A DNA stretch of 64,000 nt from Alistipes sp. UBA936 (GTDB lineage Bacteria > Bacteroidota > Bacteroidia > Bacteroidales > Rikenellaceae), in assembly GCA_002293505.1 (NCBI GenBank), contig DBDI01000003.1:1-64000 (forward strand). The letters run 5' to 3'. The translations under genes were made by a program, and so were the position numbers. The notes beneath the pieces are model-generated. The model ran no database searches and had not been told where the DNA came from. It saw only the letters and a list, made by a program, of their open reading frames with translations. Positions 43,702 to 51,942 of the stretch are shown piece after piece. How positions within the stretch are numbered: the stretch's first letter is position 1; every line of letters starts with the position of its first letter.

Positions 43702-44511
43702 ATGAACCCCGGATTAATAGTATCACTGACATCCTTCCCGGCAGCCTTAGGCTGTGCTGCACAAGCGATAAGGTCGATACTCGAAGGAACGGTACTTCCC
43801 GACAAAATACTCCTCTACCTCACCGCATCGCAGTTTCCCGATCGTGTGCTACCGGACGAGATAGAGGCAATCGAGGCCAACGAGCCGCGTTTCGAGGTGC
43901 GGTTCTGGGAAGAAAACATACGCTCATACACCAAACTCGTACCTGCGCTGCACGACTTCCCGGAAGATATCATCATCACCATCGACGACGATGTGCGCTA
44001 CGACCGGCGGCTGGTCGAAATGCTAATGAAGGTGCACGGGAAATATCCCGATGCCATCGTGGGACACAGGGTCAGGCGAATCGAATTCGACAGGGAAGGC
44101 AATCTGAAACCGTACGGCAAGTGGAAGCGGTACAAAAAAGAGCGATATGTGTTACGTTCGCTCAAGCCGAATTATCGGAACTTGGCAACCGGTGTGGGAG
44201 GAGTGCTATATCCACCGCACAGCCTCGATCCTGAGATGCTTGTTCCGGAACTGTTTATGAAACTCGCCCCGACGGTCGACGATATCTGGTTGTGGGCGTC
44301 AGCCGTGTCCCGCGGAACGAAAACAGCACCCGTGCCATTCGGAGCGTGGGAACAGGACGATATGGGAAAACCCGAAGATATAACCCTGATCAAGATAAAT
44401 AATCGGTCGGGCGTAGATGTGAACCGGAATGTGACCGCCGCGATTCTCGACAAATATCCTGCGATCGAACAGCGGGTGGAAAAGAAGAAAACCCGCCTCG
44501 GTGGGTATTGA
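43702..44511 (+). CDS. Glycosyltransferase-like protein
   Basis: 269 residues. Starts MNPGLIVSLTSFPAALGCAA; LYLTASQFPD and FPEDIIITIDDDVRYDRRLVEML carry a DDD metal/nucleotide-sugar motif as in glycosyltransferase-A folds, and APTVDDIWLWAS is a later acidic block. Donor and acceptor unknown; no other cell-envelope sugar genes are adjacent. The terminator stem overlaps its stop codon. Confidence 0.7.
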   Translation: MNPGLIVSLTSFPAALGCAAQAIRSILEGTVLPDKILLYLTASQFPDRVLPDEIEAIEANEPRFEVRFWEENIRSYTKLVPALHDFPEDIIITIDDDVRYDRRLVEMLMKVHGKYPDAIVGHRVRRIEFDREGNLKPYGKWKRYKKERYVLRSLKPNYRNLATGVGGVLYPPHSLDPEMLVPELFMKLAPTVDDIWLWASAVSRGTKTAPVPFGAWEQDDMGKPEDITLIKINNRSGVDVNRNVTAAILDKYPAIEQRVEKKKTRLGGY

Positions 44512-44519
44512 GGCGGGTT
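44490..44519 (+). terminator. Terminator after the glycosyltransferase, shared with trpB2
   Basis: AACCCGCCTC / GAGGCGGGTT inverted repeat with a 10-nt loop between the convergent genes; the T run is weak on both strands. Confidence 0.6.
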
Positions 44520-44539
44520 CGTTGTCTTATGGTGCGGGG

Positions 44540-45904
44540 TCAGGCCAGCTTTTCGAGGCGCGAGACGGTTTTGGCGATCTCGGCGTCGGAAAGAGTGTAG
44601 TTCTTGAGAGCCCCGGAGAGATACTGCTCGTAGGCGTACAGGTCGATAACCCCGTGGCCGCTCAGGTTGAACACGATCGTGCGGTCTTCGCCGGCTTCGC
44701 GAGCTTTTTCAGCCTCGTCGATCGCTGCGCGGATAGCGTGGGTCGACTCGGGAGCGGGAATGATACCCTCCGTCTTGGCGAACAAAACACCCGCGGCCAA
44801 AGACTCTACTTGCTCGATGTCGACAGCCTCGAACAATCCATCTTTATAAAGCTGGCTGGCCGTGGTGCCGGCGCCGTGGTAACGAAGGCCGCCCGCGTGG
44901 ATGTCGGCGGGGTGGAACTCGTGCCCCAGAGTGAACATCGGGATTAGAGGAGTGAACCCGGCAACGTCGCCGAAGTCGTACTCGAACTTTCCGCGAGTGA
45001 GTTTCGGACAACAGGTCGGCTCGGCAGCTATCAAGCGGGTCTTACGGCCCTTGGCGAGGTTCTCGCGCAGGAACGGGAAAGCGATACCGCCGAAGTTCGA
45101 ACCGCCGCCGAAGCAACCGATCACAACGTCGGGGTAGTCGCCCGTCATCTCCATCTGGCGCAGTGTCTCCTCGCCGATGATGGTCTGGTGGAGGATCACG
45201 TGGTTCATCACGCTACCGAGGCAGTAACGAGCGTCGGGGTGGGTCATCACCATTTCGACAGCCTCCGAGATGGCGGTACCGAGCGAGCCGCCGTCATTGG
45301 GGTTTTCGGCGAGGATCTTACGACCGGCTTCGGTGGTGTCGCTGGGCGAGGGGAACACGTCGGCGCCCCAAGTGTTCATCATAGATTTACGGTAGGGCTT
45401 CTGCTCGTAACTGACCTTAACCATATAGACACGAAGGTCGAGCCCGAACATCTCCGCAGCCATAGACATAGCCGAACCCCACTGTCCGCCGCCGGTCTCG
45501 GTGGTCATACGGTTGAGGCCCTGAGCGGCGGCGTAGTAAGCCTGAGGAACGGCGCTATTGGGTTTGTGTGACCCGGCGGGGGAGACGCTCTCGTTCTTGA
45601 AGTAGATCTTGATGCCGGAAGGAAGGTCGAGGGCCTTTTCGAGTTCCGAAGCGCGAACCAACGGAGTACATCTCCAGATACGATATATGTCCTGCACGCG
45701 CTCGGGAATGTCGATAAAGCGCTCGGTGGACATCTCCTGATGGACCAGCTCCTCGACGAAGATGCGGTTCATCAACTCCTTGGTGACGGGCTGTTTGGTG
45801 CCCGGGTGGAGAAGGGGCAGAGGACGATTGGGCATATCGGCCACGATGTTGTACCATTGGCGGGGAAGCTCGTTGTCCGGAAGAAGAATTTTCTTTGTTT
45901 TCAT
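44540..45904 (-). CDS. trpB: Tryptophan synthase beta-like chain, TrpB2 type
   Basis: 454 residues, longer than classical TrpB and of the TrpB2 (COG1350) type: N-terminal extension (LPDNELPRQWYNIVADMPNRP), PLP lysine 114 in PAGSHKPNSA, ETGGGQWGSAMSMAAEMFGL, phosphate-binding CFGGGSNFGG, and FNLSGHGVIDLYAYEQY. Condenses serine with indole to tryptophan using PLP. No trpA is adjacent, in line with TrpB2 proteins acting without a tight alpha partner. A leader peptide with three Trp codons and an attenuator lie directly upstream, which is strong evidence that it serves tryptophan supply. Confidence 0.92.
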   Translation of the reverse strand: MKTKKILLPDNELPRQWYNIVADMPNRPLPLLHPGTKQPVTKELMNRIFVEELVHQEMSTERFIDIPERVQDIYRIWRCTPLVRASELEKALDLPSGIKIYFKNESVSPAGSHKPNSAVPQAYYAAAQGLNRMTTETGGGQWGSAMSMAAEMFGLDLRVYMVKVSYEQKPYRKSMMNTWGADVFPSPSDTTEAGRKILAENPNDGGSLGTAISEAVEMVMTHPDARYCLGSVMNHVILHQTIIGEETLRQMEMTGDYPDVVIGCFGGGSNFGGIAFPFLRENLAKGRKTRLIAAEPTCCPKLTRGKFEYDFGDVAGFTPLIPMFTLGHEFHPADIHAGGLRYHGAGTTASQLYKDGLFEAVDIEQVESLAAGVLFAKTEGIIPAPESTHAIRAAIDEAEKAREAGEDRTIVFNLSGHGVIDLYAYEQYLSGALKNYTLSDAEIAKTVSRLEKLA

Positions 45905-45937
45905 AGTGCTTATGGTTTAAAGGTTAAAAAAATGCAA

Positions 45938-45973
45938 TAAAAAAAGCCCGCTGTTTTCAGTAAACAACGGGCT
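45938..45973 (-). terminator. Trp attenuator terminator (3:4 hairpin)
   Basis: Minus strand: AGCCCGTTGTTT (45973-45962), four-to-five-nt loop, AACAGCGGGCT (45955-45945), then T7 (45944-45938). The 5' arm segment TTGTTTAC can instead pair with GTAAACAA in the leader (46005-46012), and GTAAACAA's AAACAA can pair with TTGTTT (46019-46014). This gives the 1:2, 2:3 and 3:4 alternatives of a ribosome-controlled attenuator. Confidence 0.85.
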
Positions 45974-46001
45974 ATCCATATATAAATACAAACTTAGCGC
46001 A

Positions 46002-46058
46002 TCATTGTTTACCAAACAACAATTGCCACCACCAAGACTGTATGTTCTGTACGTTCAT
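46002..46058 (-). CDS. Tryptophan leader peptide (trpB2 attenuator)
   Basis: 18 codons, MNVQNIQSWWWQLLFGKQ, with three consecutive TGG codons. The ATG is seven nt after the -7 element TATCTTTG, so it is translated from the very 5' end of the transcript. A ribosome stalled on the Trp codons would mask segment 1 (46019-46014) and let segment 2 pair with segment 3, preventing the terminator; full translation allows the terminator to form. Confidence 0.85.
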   Translation of the reverse strand: MNVQNIQSWWWQLLFGKQ

Positions 46059-46065
46059 CCGAGTG

Positions 46066-46097
46066 CAAAGATAAATACGTTTTGTTTAAAAACCAAG
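46066..46097 (-). promoter_or_regulatory. Promoter of the trp leader-trpB2 unit
   Basis: Minus strand: CTTG (46097-46094, one mismatch to TTTG), 20 nt, TATCTTTG (46073-46066). Confidence 0.7.
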
Positions 46098-46121
46098 CTT
46101 TTTTGTTAAAAAAAATTTTAT

Positions 46122-46129
46122 TATCTTTG
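46122..46129 (+). promoter_or_regulatory. Promoter -7 element of the metallophosphoesterase unit
   Basis: TATCTTTG, 11 nt before the ATG at 46141. Confidence 0.55.
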
Positions 46130-46140
46130 TGAGTTCGATT

Positions 46141-47007
46141 ATGCAACTGCTTTGGGCGATATTTTTTTGGACCACATTCGTGGGGAACTTGTCGCTGAGA
46201 GTAAGTGAGTTAGAGGTATGCTCGCCCCGTGTACCCGAGGGCTTCGACGGATACCGAATCGTACACATCTCGGACTTGCACACGAACTCCGACCACGCGG
46301 GGCGATATGAAAGGATGGTGAAGAGGGTCGGAAAGGCGAGGGCCGATCTGATTGTGAACACGGGCGACCTGGTGACGATATCGCACGAGGAGCTCAAGCC
46401 GGAGATGATCGAGATATACTCAGGACTGATGGCGCCGGACGGAGTGTGGAGCGTGTGGGGAAACCACGACTTGGGATTCTACATCCACGGGGCCGACTCG
46501 GTGGCGCTGACGGAGAATTTCGAGAGGATGAGGCAGAAGGTGGCACGGATGGGGTGGAGGACGCTGTCGGACGAAAGCGTATACATACGCCGAGGCAGGA
46601 GCGACGGGGGTAGCGATTCGATACTGCTGACCGGGCTCGACTTCCCGCACGACGGGATGCACCGGGGACACAATACGATGCTGGCGGGGGTCGATATCGA
46701 TGCGGCGTTCGAAGGAGTGGAGGGGCGGCCGTTCAATGTCGTGATGGCGCACACGCCGCAAATGTGGCGCAGGGTGACCGAGCGGGGAAGGGGGGACGTA
46801 ACGATGAGCGGACACACCCACGCGATGCAACTCAAGGCGCTGGGCTGGTCGCCGGCACAGTATCTGTATGAGCACTGGAGCGGACGCCACGAGGATGAAG
46901 AAAAAAATGTGCTCTACGTCAACGATGGCATAGGATATGTCGGTATCCCCCTGCGTGTGGGTGCCCGACCGGAAATAACGATCTACACACTGAAACGATG
47001 CGAATAA
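46141..47007 (+). CDS. Metallophosphoesterase, membrane-anchored
   Basis: 288 residues from ATG 46141; GTG 46129 is a possible but less likely start because it overlaps the promoter. An N-terminal membrane segment (MQLLWAIFFWTTFVGNLSL) precedes a calcineurin-like phosphoesterase: IVHISDLHTN, IVNTGDLVTI, WGNHDLGF, VVMAHTPQMW and MSGHTHAMQLK, so all metal-ligand motifs are present. Similar proteins include YaeI-like and lipid-related phosphodiesterases; the substrate is unknown. It overlaps the RibD-like gene by ten nt. Confidence 0.88.
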   Translation: MQLLWAIFFWTTFVGNLSLRVSELEVCSPRVPEGFDGYRIVHISDLHTNSDHAGRYERMVKRVGKARADLIVNTGDLVTISHEELKPEMIEIYSGLMAPDGVWSVWGNHDLGFYIHGADSVALTENFERMRQKVARMGWRTLSDESVYIRRGRSDGGSDSILLTGLDFPHDGMHRGHNTMLAGVDIDAAFEGVEGRPFNVVMAHTPQMWRRVTERGRGDVTMSGHTHAMQLKALGWSPAQYLYEHWSGRHEDEEKNVLYVNDGIGYVGIPLRVGARPEITIYTLKRCE

Positions 47008-48083
47008 TTATCTCTGCGGCAATCTCACTGGACGGCTATCTGGACAACAGCCGCGAAGGAGAACGCCTGATCCTCTCCTCGCCCGAGGACTGGAGAGCCG
47101 TACACTCGCTCAGGGCCGAGTGCGATGCAATTCTGGTGGGGGCCGAAACAGTCCGGCAGGACAATCCCGCGCTGGTGATACGTGACCCCAATCTGCGAAA
47201 GAAGCGTCTGGCCGAGGGACGTACGGCCGACATTATGAAAGTGGTGGTGAGCGGAAGCGGAAAGGTCGACCCGCAATCGAAATTCTTCACCGAAGGAGAA
47301 GGCCAAAAAGTTGTCTTCACAACGGGTGACGTCTCACCAAGGCTGTCGGAAGTAGCGACGGTGATTTCTCGCCCGGAACTAACGTCGGTGGGGATTATGG
47401 TAGAACTGAGACGGATGGGGGTGCGGACCGTGATGATCGAGGGAGGAAGCAAGACTCTGTCAATGTTCCTGCGGGAGAAAGACTGGGACGAGATGAGGCT
47501 CGCGATAGCTCCAATACTCGTGGCCGACCAAAGAGCCCCGAGGCTGGTGGCAGACGGACACTATCCGCCAATGTCGCTGGTGAAGACCGAAAAACTGGGC
47601 CAAACCTCAGTACTGCACTTCGTGAACAGGACGCAACACAGGGTCGACTGCAACTACCTGTCGCGCTCGGTGCACAACAGCCGGATGTGTGAGGCAGTGC
47701 CGGAACGATACAGCGTTGGGGCGGTGTTGGTGACAAGGGACGGTCGCGAATTCGACGGCTACACGGGCGAAACAGCGCCCGAAAACCACGCCGAAGAGGA
47801 AGCAATAGCAAAAGCATTGGCCGCAGGAGCCGACCTGCGGGGAGCATCCGTGTACAGCACCATAGAACCCTGTACGGAGCGGCGCTCAAAGCCCGAAACC
47901 TGTTCCGATCTGATCCTGCGCCACGGAATCGAGCGCGCGGTGTTCACCGTCCGCGAACCGACAAAACTCGCCAAGTGCAACGGCATAGACAAGCTGGCCG
48001 ACGCTGGAGTCGAGGTGGTGGTGATCCCGGCGCTGACCAACGAAGTGCTGGAGATAAACGCCCACATTCTGGGGGGAGTCTGA
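46998..48083 (+). CDS. Riboflavin biosynthesis reductase-deaminase with swapped domain order
   Basis: 361 residues. Residues 1 to about 210 form the RibD C-terminal-type pyrimidine reductase (IISAAISLDGYLDNS, RAECDAILVGAETVRQDNPAL, RTVMIEGGSKTLSMFL). Residues about 230-361 form the cytidine-deaminase-like pyrimidine deaminase with zinc ligands His264 (HAEEEA), Cys292 and Cys302 (EPCTERRSKPETC). In the usual RibD the deaminase comes first. Both active sites look complete, so it should carry out deamination and reduction of the pyrimidine intermediate of riboflavin synthesis. No other rib genes flank it. Overlaps the phosphoesterase gene and is 11 nt from the MFS gene. Confidence 0.82.
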   Translation: MRIIISAAISLDGYLDNSREGERLILSSPEDWRAVHSLRAECDAILVGAETVRQDNPALVIRDPNLRKKRLAEGRTADIMKVVVSGSGKVDPQSKFFTEGEGQKVVFTTGDVSPRLSEVATVISRPELTSVGIMVELRRMGVRTVMIEGGSKTLSMFLREKDWDEMRLAIAPILVADQRAPRLVADGHYPPMSLVKTEKLGQTSVLHFVNRTQHRVDCNYLSRSVHNSRMCEAVPERYSVGAVLVTRDGREFDGYTGETAPENHAEEEAIAKALAAGADLRGASVYSTIEPCTERRSKPETCSDLILRHGIERAVFTVREPTKLAKCNGIDKLADAGVEVVVIPALTNEVLEINAHILGGV

Positions 48084-48094
48084 TAAGCAGAGAG

Positions 48095-49294
48095 ATGACA
48101 GTCGAAAAGTTGTGGACACGGAGCTATGTGACGATCTGCATAGCCAACTTCCTGATGTGCTTCGCGTTTTATATGCTCGTGCCCACGCTGCCGTTCTATT
48201 TGGAGGAGATGTTCGGCGCGGGACGGACGACTATCGGGATAATTCTGTCGTGCTACACCGTGGCCGTGTTGTGCGTGAGGCCGTTCGCGGGCTGGATCGC
48301 CGACACGTTCCAGCGAAAAACACTCTACATTTTTGCGTATTTTCTTTTCATCTCATTCTTCGTGGGGTATCTTGTGGCCGGGACGCTGCTCGTGTTCGGG
48401 CTTTTGAGGGTGCTGCACGGTTTCGCGTTCGGAACGGTGACCACGACCGGCAACACCCTCGTGATCGACATTATGCCCTCTTCGCGACGAGGCGAAGGGC
48501 TGGGATACTACGGGGTGATGAACAACCTTGCGATGAGTATCGGGCCGATGATCGGACAGTTCATCTCCGCGTCGGGAAACTACGACACCATTTTCCTGTG
48601 CTCGCTCGCCTCGGGCGGACTGGGGCTGGCCTTTGCCGCGAGTGTGAAGGCGCCGCGGGTCGTGCCCAAGACGATGACGCGAGGGGTGTCGACGGACAGA
48701 TTCATCCTGCGGGCGGGGCTTCCGGCCTGCGGGGCGATGATGCTGATGGCGGTGCCGTGGGGAATGACGATGACCTTCATCGCTATGCACGCCAAGGAGC
48801 TGGGGCTGGTTGCGAACACGGGATATTTTTTTACGGTGATGGCCGTGGGGCTGATCATCTCGCGCATCGGCAGCGGCAAACGCGTCGACCGGGGGCAGAT
48901 CACGCAGGTGATATTTCAGGGGATGCTGGTGGTGTTCGTCGGAATCCTGTGCGAGGCTTTTCTGGCATTGGCGGCCGGGGCGAGTCTTTCGTGGGCCTAC
49001 GCGGTCTACTTCGCAGCCGCGTTCTTCATCGGGTTCGGCTACGGGACGATGTTTCCCGCCACCAATACGCTGTTTGTCAACCTCGCTCCGAATGAACGGC
49101 GCGCAACAGCCAACGCAACATATCTGACCGGCTGGGACGTCGGCATCGGTTCGGGGATGTTCTTCGGGGGCCGCATCGCCGAGTACTGGGGACTGGGCAC
49201 GATTTACTTCGTCGACATCGCCCTATCCGCCCTGGCCATCGCCTGGTTCGCCCTCTACGTCACACCACACTATCACAGGAATAAGTTGAGGTAA
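48095..49294 (+). CDS. MFS transporter
   Basis: 399 residues from ATG 48095, with twelve hydrophobic segments of the major facilitator fold (ITICIANFLMCFAFYMLV, VAVLCVRPFAGWIADTFQRKTLY with the loop 2-3 motif A-like GWIADTFQRK, LVFGLLRVLHGFAFGTVTT). Resembles drug/arabinose-efflux type carriers; the substrate is unknown. Third gene of the phosphoesterase-RibD-MFS unit, so a link to flavin export or uptake is conceivable but not shown. Its 3' end overlaps the S8 reading frame and is closed by a bidirectional hairpin. Confidence 0.85.
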   Translation: MTVEKLWTRSYVTICIANFLMCFAFYMLVPTLPFYLEEMFGAGRTTIGIILSCYTVAVLCVRPFAGWIADTFQRKTLYIFAYFLFISFFVGYLVAGTLLVFGLLRVLHGFAFGTVTTTGNTLVIDIMPSSRRGEGLGYYGVMNNLAMSIGPMIGQFISASGNYDTIFLCSLASGGLGLAFAASVKAPRVVPKTMTRGVSTDRFILRAGLPACGAMMLMAVPWGMTMTFIAMHAKELGLVANTGYFFTVMAVGLIISRIGSGKRVDRGQITQVIFQGMLVVFVGILCEAFLALAAGASLSWAYAVYFAAAFFIGFGYGTMFPATNTLFVNLAPNERRATANATYLTGWDVGIGSGMFFGGRIAEYWGLGTIYFVDIALSALAIAWFALYVTPHYHRNKLR

Positions 49295-51264
49295 CCGAAG
49301 GAGAAAGCCCGAACGGAAGTTCGGGCTTTCTTTTGTAGTTTATTCCTCGGTTTCGGTTCCGGTTCCTCCATCGGGGAGTTGTAGGGTTGGGGAAGTTGGT
49401 TGGCGACGTAGAGGTAAACCGTTGTCCAATCGGAAATTAGGCCGTTTTTATGGGCGCGGCACTTGACCGGGTAGAGCATCGGGCCGGAGTACGGGTCAGT
49501 GTCAAGTCCGAAATAGCGGTCGGTGCTCGTGTAGGGCGGGAGGTAGGGGCAATCCCATTCGTAAGTCTCGCCCGGATTCCCGCCGCCATCCACGCCGAAA
49601 TAAGCCGTACTGCCCGGGGTGACCCAAAAAGTCGGGTACTGCATCATACCCTGCAACACCCGCTCCAACTCGTACCCCTGAAGCCGCTGACCACCACCGC
49701 AAGATATCGAGGGAGGAGAGGGAGGCTGAGAACTGGCAGCCAAGACGGCTGCGTACGCATCCACCAGACCGTAACCCATTTGCTCGTTCCACGTTCCGTT
49801 CGGGCGACCCGATGTCGTCGAATAGTTGTACCCTCCGACCTTGCGGGCCGTCCTCTCGATAATGTTGCTTATCTCCCAAGCGGTAAGGGTCGGCTTAACC
49901 GACAACATCAATGCCGCAACTCCGGAAACATATGGTACAGCGGAGGAGGTGCCATTATAGGACGCAGTATCGTTACCAGGCATTGTCGACAGGACACCGA
50001 CGCCAGGGGCCATCACATCTAATGCCGAGCCATAGCTGGATTTATACCATCTGCTACCATTAGGTTCAACTGCACCCACTGCCAATATGTCGGTATGGGA
50101 GTTAGCAGGGTAACTCATTTGGATGAACGCTGGGTGATTATTACCCTCGTTACCAGCCGAAAACACAACAACACAGCCTTTACGATTTCGACCCAATCTA
50201 AGAGCATCTGCAATAGCCCTGTCCAGAACGGCACTCTGAATCATATTATACACCGACCCGCTGCCATCTCCCCATGAGCAACTGATCACATCTGCACCAT
50301 TTTGCCAAGCCCAATTAATACCACTTGCAAGCTCTCCGGAAATTGTTGTAGTGACGGCCAAATCGTGACTGACCCGTAGTATCTTGGATTCATAAGCAAC
50401 ACCCATTACCTGAGAACCGTTTCGCTCTGATGATATTATGCCAGCTACATAAGTTCCATGAAATTTCCCAGACTTAAAAACGCTGGGAGATTTTTTACCC
50501 TGTGCATCCCAACTGGGAGAAATAATAATGTTAGCATCTAAATCATTGTGATCCGCATCTATACCCTGATCCACTACCGCCACTTTAATACCCGCACCTC
50601 TCGTAATCTCCCAAGCAGGAATGACATTGATATCTATGTCAGAATAAGTGAGATTATCCAATCCCCATTGCTGACTGAACATTGGGTCGAAATTATTGGC
50701 AGAATTTGGGGCAAAGTCGAACATAAACGCCGGATCGACGTCATCGAACAAGCCGGTTTCGTAAAAGTAATTACTCGCCTCTATGGAACTGCTGAAGTCC
50801 GAACCGAGAATCGACAAAACAAACCAACAAGGAGTGTACGGAATCTCCTCCCGAACCTGAACTCCCAACTGAGAAGCCATCTTGTTGAGCACACCAATGT
50901 CACCACTCTGTTTGAGTTTGAGGTAGAAAATATCCGACGTACCGATAGGTTCCGCGCCCTGACCACGCTCGAAATAAGGCATCGCAGTTTTGACCTGTTT
51001 GCCGGCTTTCAGAGAAAGTGTCGCCACGGCAGACTTCGACGACTTTGTCAGTTTGCCGTCCGTGGCTATGACATTCACATATTTATCGTTGCGGGTCAGT
51101 GGGATCTTTTCGCCCTGATACCAATAGTAATCCGTCGGGGCGGAAACAGCGGCACGAGTTGCGAGATCGGTTGTCGCAGGGTCGGGAAGCTCCTCAACAA
51201 GGTCTTGGCAGGAAACAACAACGAAAGAAAGAAGAAGCAGAAAATAAAGTTTTTTCGTTATCAG
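49273..51264 (-). CDS. S8 (subtilisin-like) serine protease lipoprotein
   Basis: 663 residues if started at CTG 51264. No ATG, GTG or TTG is in frame upstream of a GTG at 51078, which would delete the signal; from the CTG the frame reads LITKKLYFLLLLSFVVVSC, a clear lipoprotein signal, and CTGA overlaps the stop of the gene before. An N-terminal propeptide-like region (DYYWYQGEKIPLTRNDKYV) precedes the catalytic domain: Asp in VAVVDQGIDADHND, His in KFHGTYVAGII, Ser in YNGTSSAVPYVSGVAALML. The C-terminal domain has a Cys-rich beta region. The last 30 residues run through a terminator hairpin; in another frame a TAA at 49342-49340 would end it just before the hairpin, so a small frameshift near 49375 is possible. 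Confidence 0.85.
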   Translation of the reverse strand: MITKKLYFLLLLSFVVVSCQDLVEELPDPATTDLATRAAVSAPTDYYWYQGEKIPLTRNDKYVNVIATDGKLTKSSKSAVATLSLKAGKQVKTAMPYFERGQGAEPIGTSDIFYLKLKQSGDIGVLNKMASQLGVQVREEIPYTPCWFVLSILGSDFSSSIEASNYFYETGLFDDVDPAFMFDFAPNSANNFDPMFSQQWGLDNLTYSDIDINVIPAWEITRGAGIKVAVVDQGIDADHNDLDANIIISPSWDAQGKKSPSVFKSGKFHGTYVAGIISSERNGSQVMGVAYESKILRVSHDLAVTTTISGELASGINWAWQNGADVISCSWGDGSGSVYNMIQSAVLDRAIADALRLGRNRKGCVVVFSAGNEGNNHPAFIQMSYPANSHTDILAVGAVEPNGSRWYKSSYGSALDVMAPGVGVLSTMPGNDTASYNGTSSAVPYVSGVAALMLSVKPTLTAWEISNIIERTARKVGGYNYSTTSGRPNGTWNEQMGYGLVDAYAAVLAASSQPPSPPSISCGGGQRLQGYELERVLQGMMQYPTFWVTPGSTAYFGVDGGGNPGETYEWDCPYLPPYTSTDRYFGLDTDPYSGPMLYPVKCRAHKNGLISDWTTVYLYVANQLPQPYNSPMEEPEPKPRNKLQKKARTSVRAFSFGYLNLFL
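49304..49334. terminator. Bidirectional terminator between MFS and S8 protease genes
   Basis: AAAGCCCGAAC, four-nt loop, GTTCGGGCTTT, followed by CTTTTGT on the plus strand. On the minus strand the hairpin falls inside the S8 reading frame as annotated, which suggests the S8 protein should end earlier. Confidence 0.8.
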
Positions 51265-51770
51265 TTCCTCGTTATTTTGAGTTCTACTTCACTGTTTACA
51301 GGCAATTTATCAACAACAACAGCTACATACCAAATAGATTCCAACGTAGCCAAACTGCTCTGCATTTCAATGGTCATAGCATAGTCCCTCTCTTGAAGAT
51401 ATTTCAGACCTTGTTTAATAGGATAATTCATATTCGATTCCATACCATAGGCCAATACCAGTGTTTTCTTTGCGAAATCTATGGGCGGATAATCACCCGC
51501 GACATAGCTTTCAAACTCCTCAGTATTGTGTATAACAACTATTTCGCCGTCACTCTGACTCTCTACATCAAGAGTTACAACCCACTCTGCATTAGTTCCA
51601 TCCAATGAGTATTCCTCAAATGGAACATCCTCTGCTTCGGCCCATTTATCGTCATCTTGAAACTGCTCGGATTCTTCGAGCCTTTTAGGTTGTTCGGACG
51701 ATTTTGACTCGTCGCTACCGCACGCTACGCACACCAGCACATAACACAACAATATCAGAAGTTTTTTCAT
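51261..51770 (-). CDS. Lipoprotein, PrcB-like, hypothetical
   Basis: 169 residues. MKKLLILLCYVLVCVACGS is a lipoprotein signal, followed by an acidic linker (DESKSSEQPKRLEESEQFQDDDKW) and a small globular part (IVVIHNTEEFESYVAGDYPPIDFAKKTLVLAYG, LQERDYAMTIEMQ) reminiscent of protease-complex PrcB-type C-terminal domains; the likeness is weak. Its TGA overlaps the CTG start of the S8 protease, so it could be a chaperone, inhibitor or partner of that protease. Good promoter upstream. Confidence 0.7.
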   Translation of the reverse strand: MKKLLILLCYVLVCVACGSDESKSSEQPKRLEESEQFQDDDKWAEAEDVPFEEYSLDGTNAEWVVTLDVESQSDGEIVVIHNTEEFESYVAGDYPPIDFAKKTLVLAYGMESNMNYPIKQGLKYLQERDYAMTIEMQSSLATLESIWYVAVVVDKLPVNSEVELKITRN

Positions 51771-51805
51771 AGATTACGCCAATCTAAAACGATTAATCTC
51801 CGACA

Positions 51806-51837
51806 CAAAGTTAGAAACTATTTTTCAAATACCCAAA
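51806..51837 (-). promoter_or_regulatory. Promoter of the lipoprotein-S8 protease unit
   Basis: Minus strand TTTG (51837-51834), 20 nt, TAACTTTG (51813-51806); 35 nt leader to the ATG at 51770. Confidence 0.75.
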
Positions 51838-51892
51838 TCACTGACAGTAAAAATGTTGCTTCGCAGCATCTCCGTCGCCAACCAACCCAACA

Positions 51893-51923
51893 AGAAAGCC
51901 CGAGCGAAACGCTCGGGCTTTCT
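51893..51923 (-). terminator. Terminator after the outer-membrane receptor gene
   Basis: Perfect 14-bp inverted repeat AGAAAGCCCGAGCG / CGCTCGGGCTTTCT with an AAA loop, 20 nt after the stop. Confidence 0.85.
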
Positions 51924-51942
51924 ATATTAAAACGGAAATCTG

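Noticed and set aside
44490..44520. Inverted repeat after the glycosyltransferase as a second attenuator
   Set aside because: Located at the 3' ends of two convergent genes with no leader peptide; ordinary terminator.
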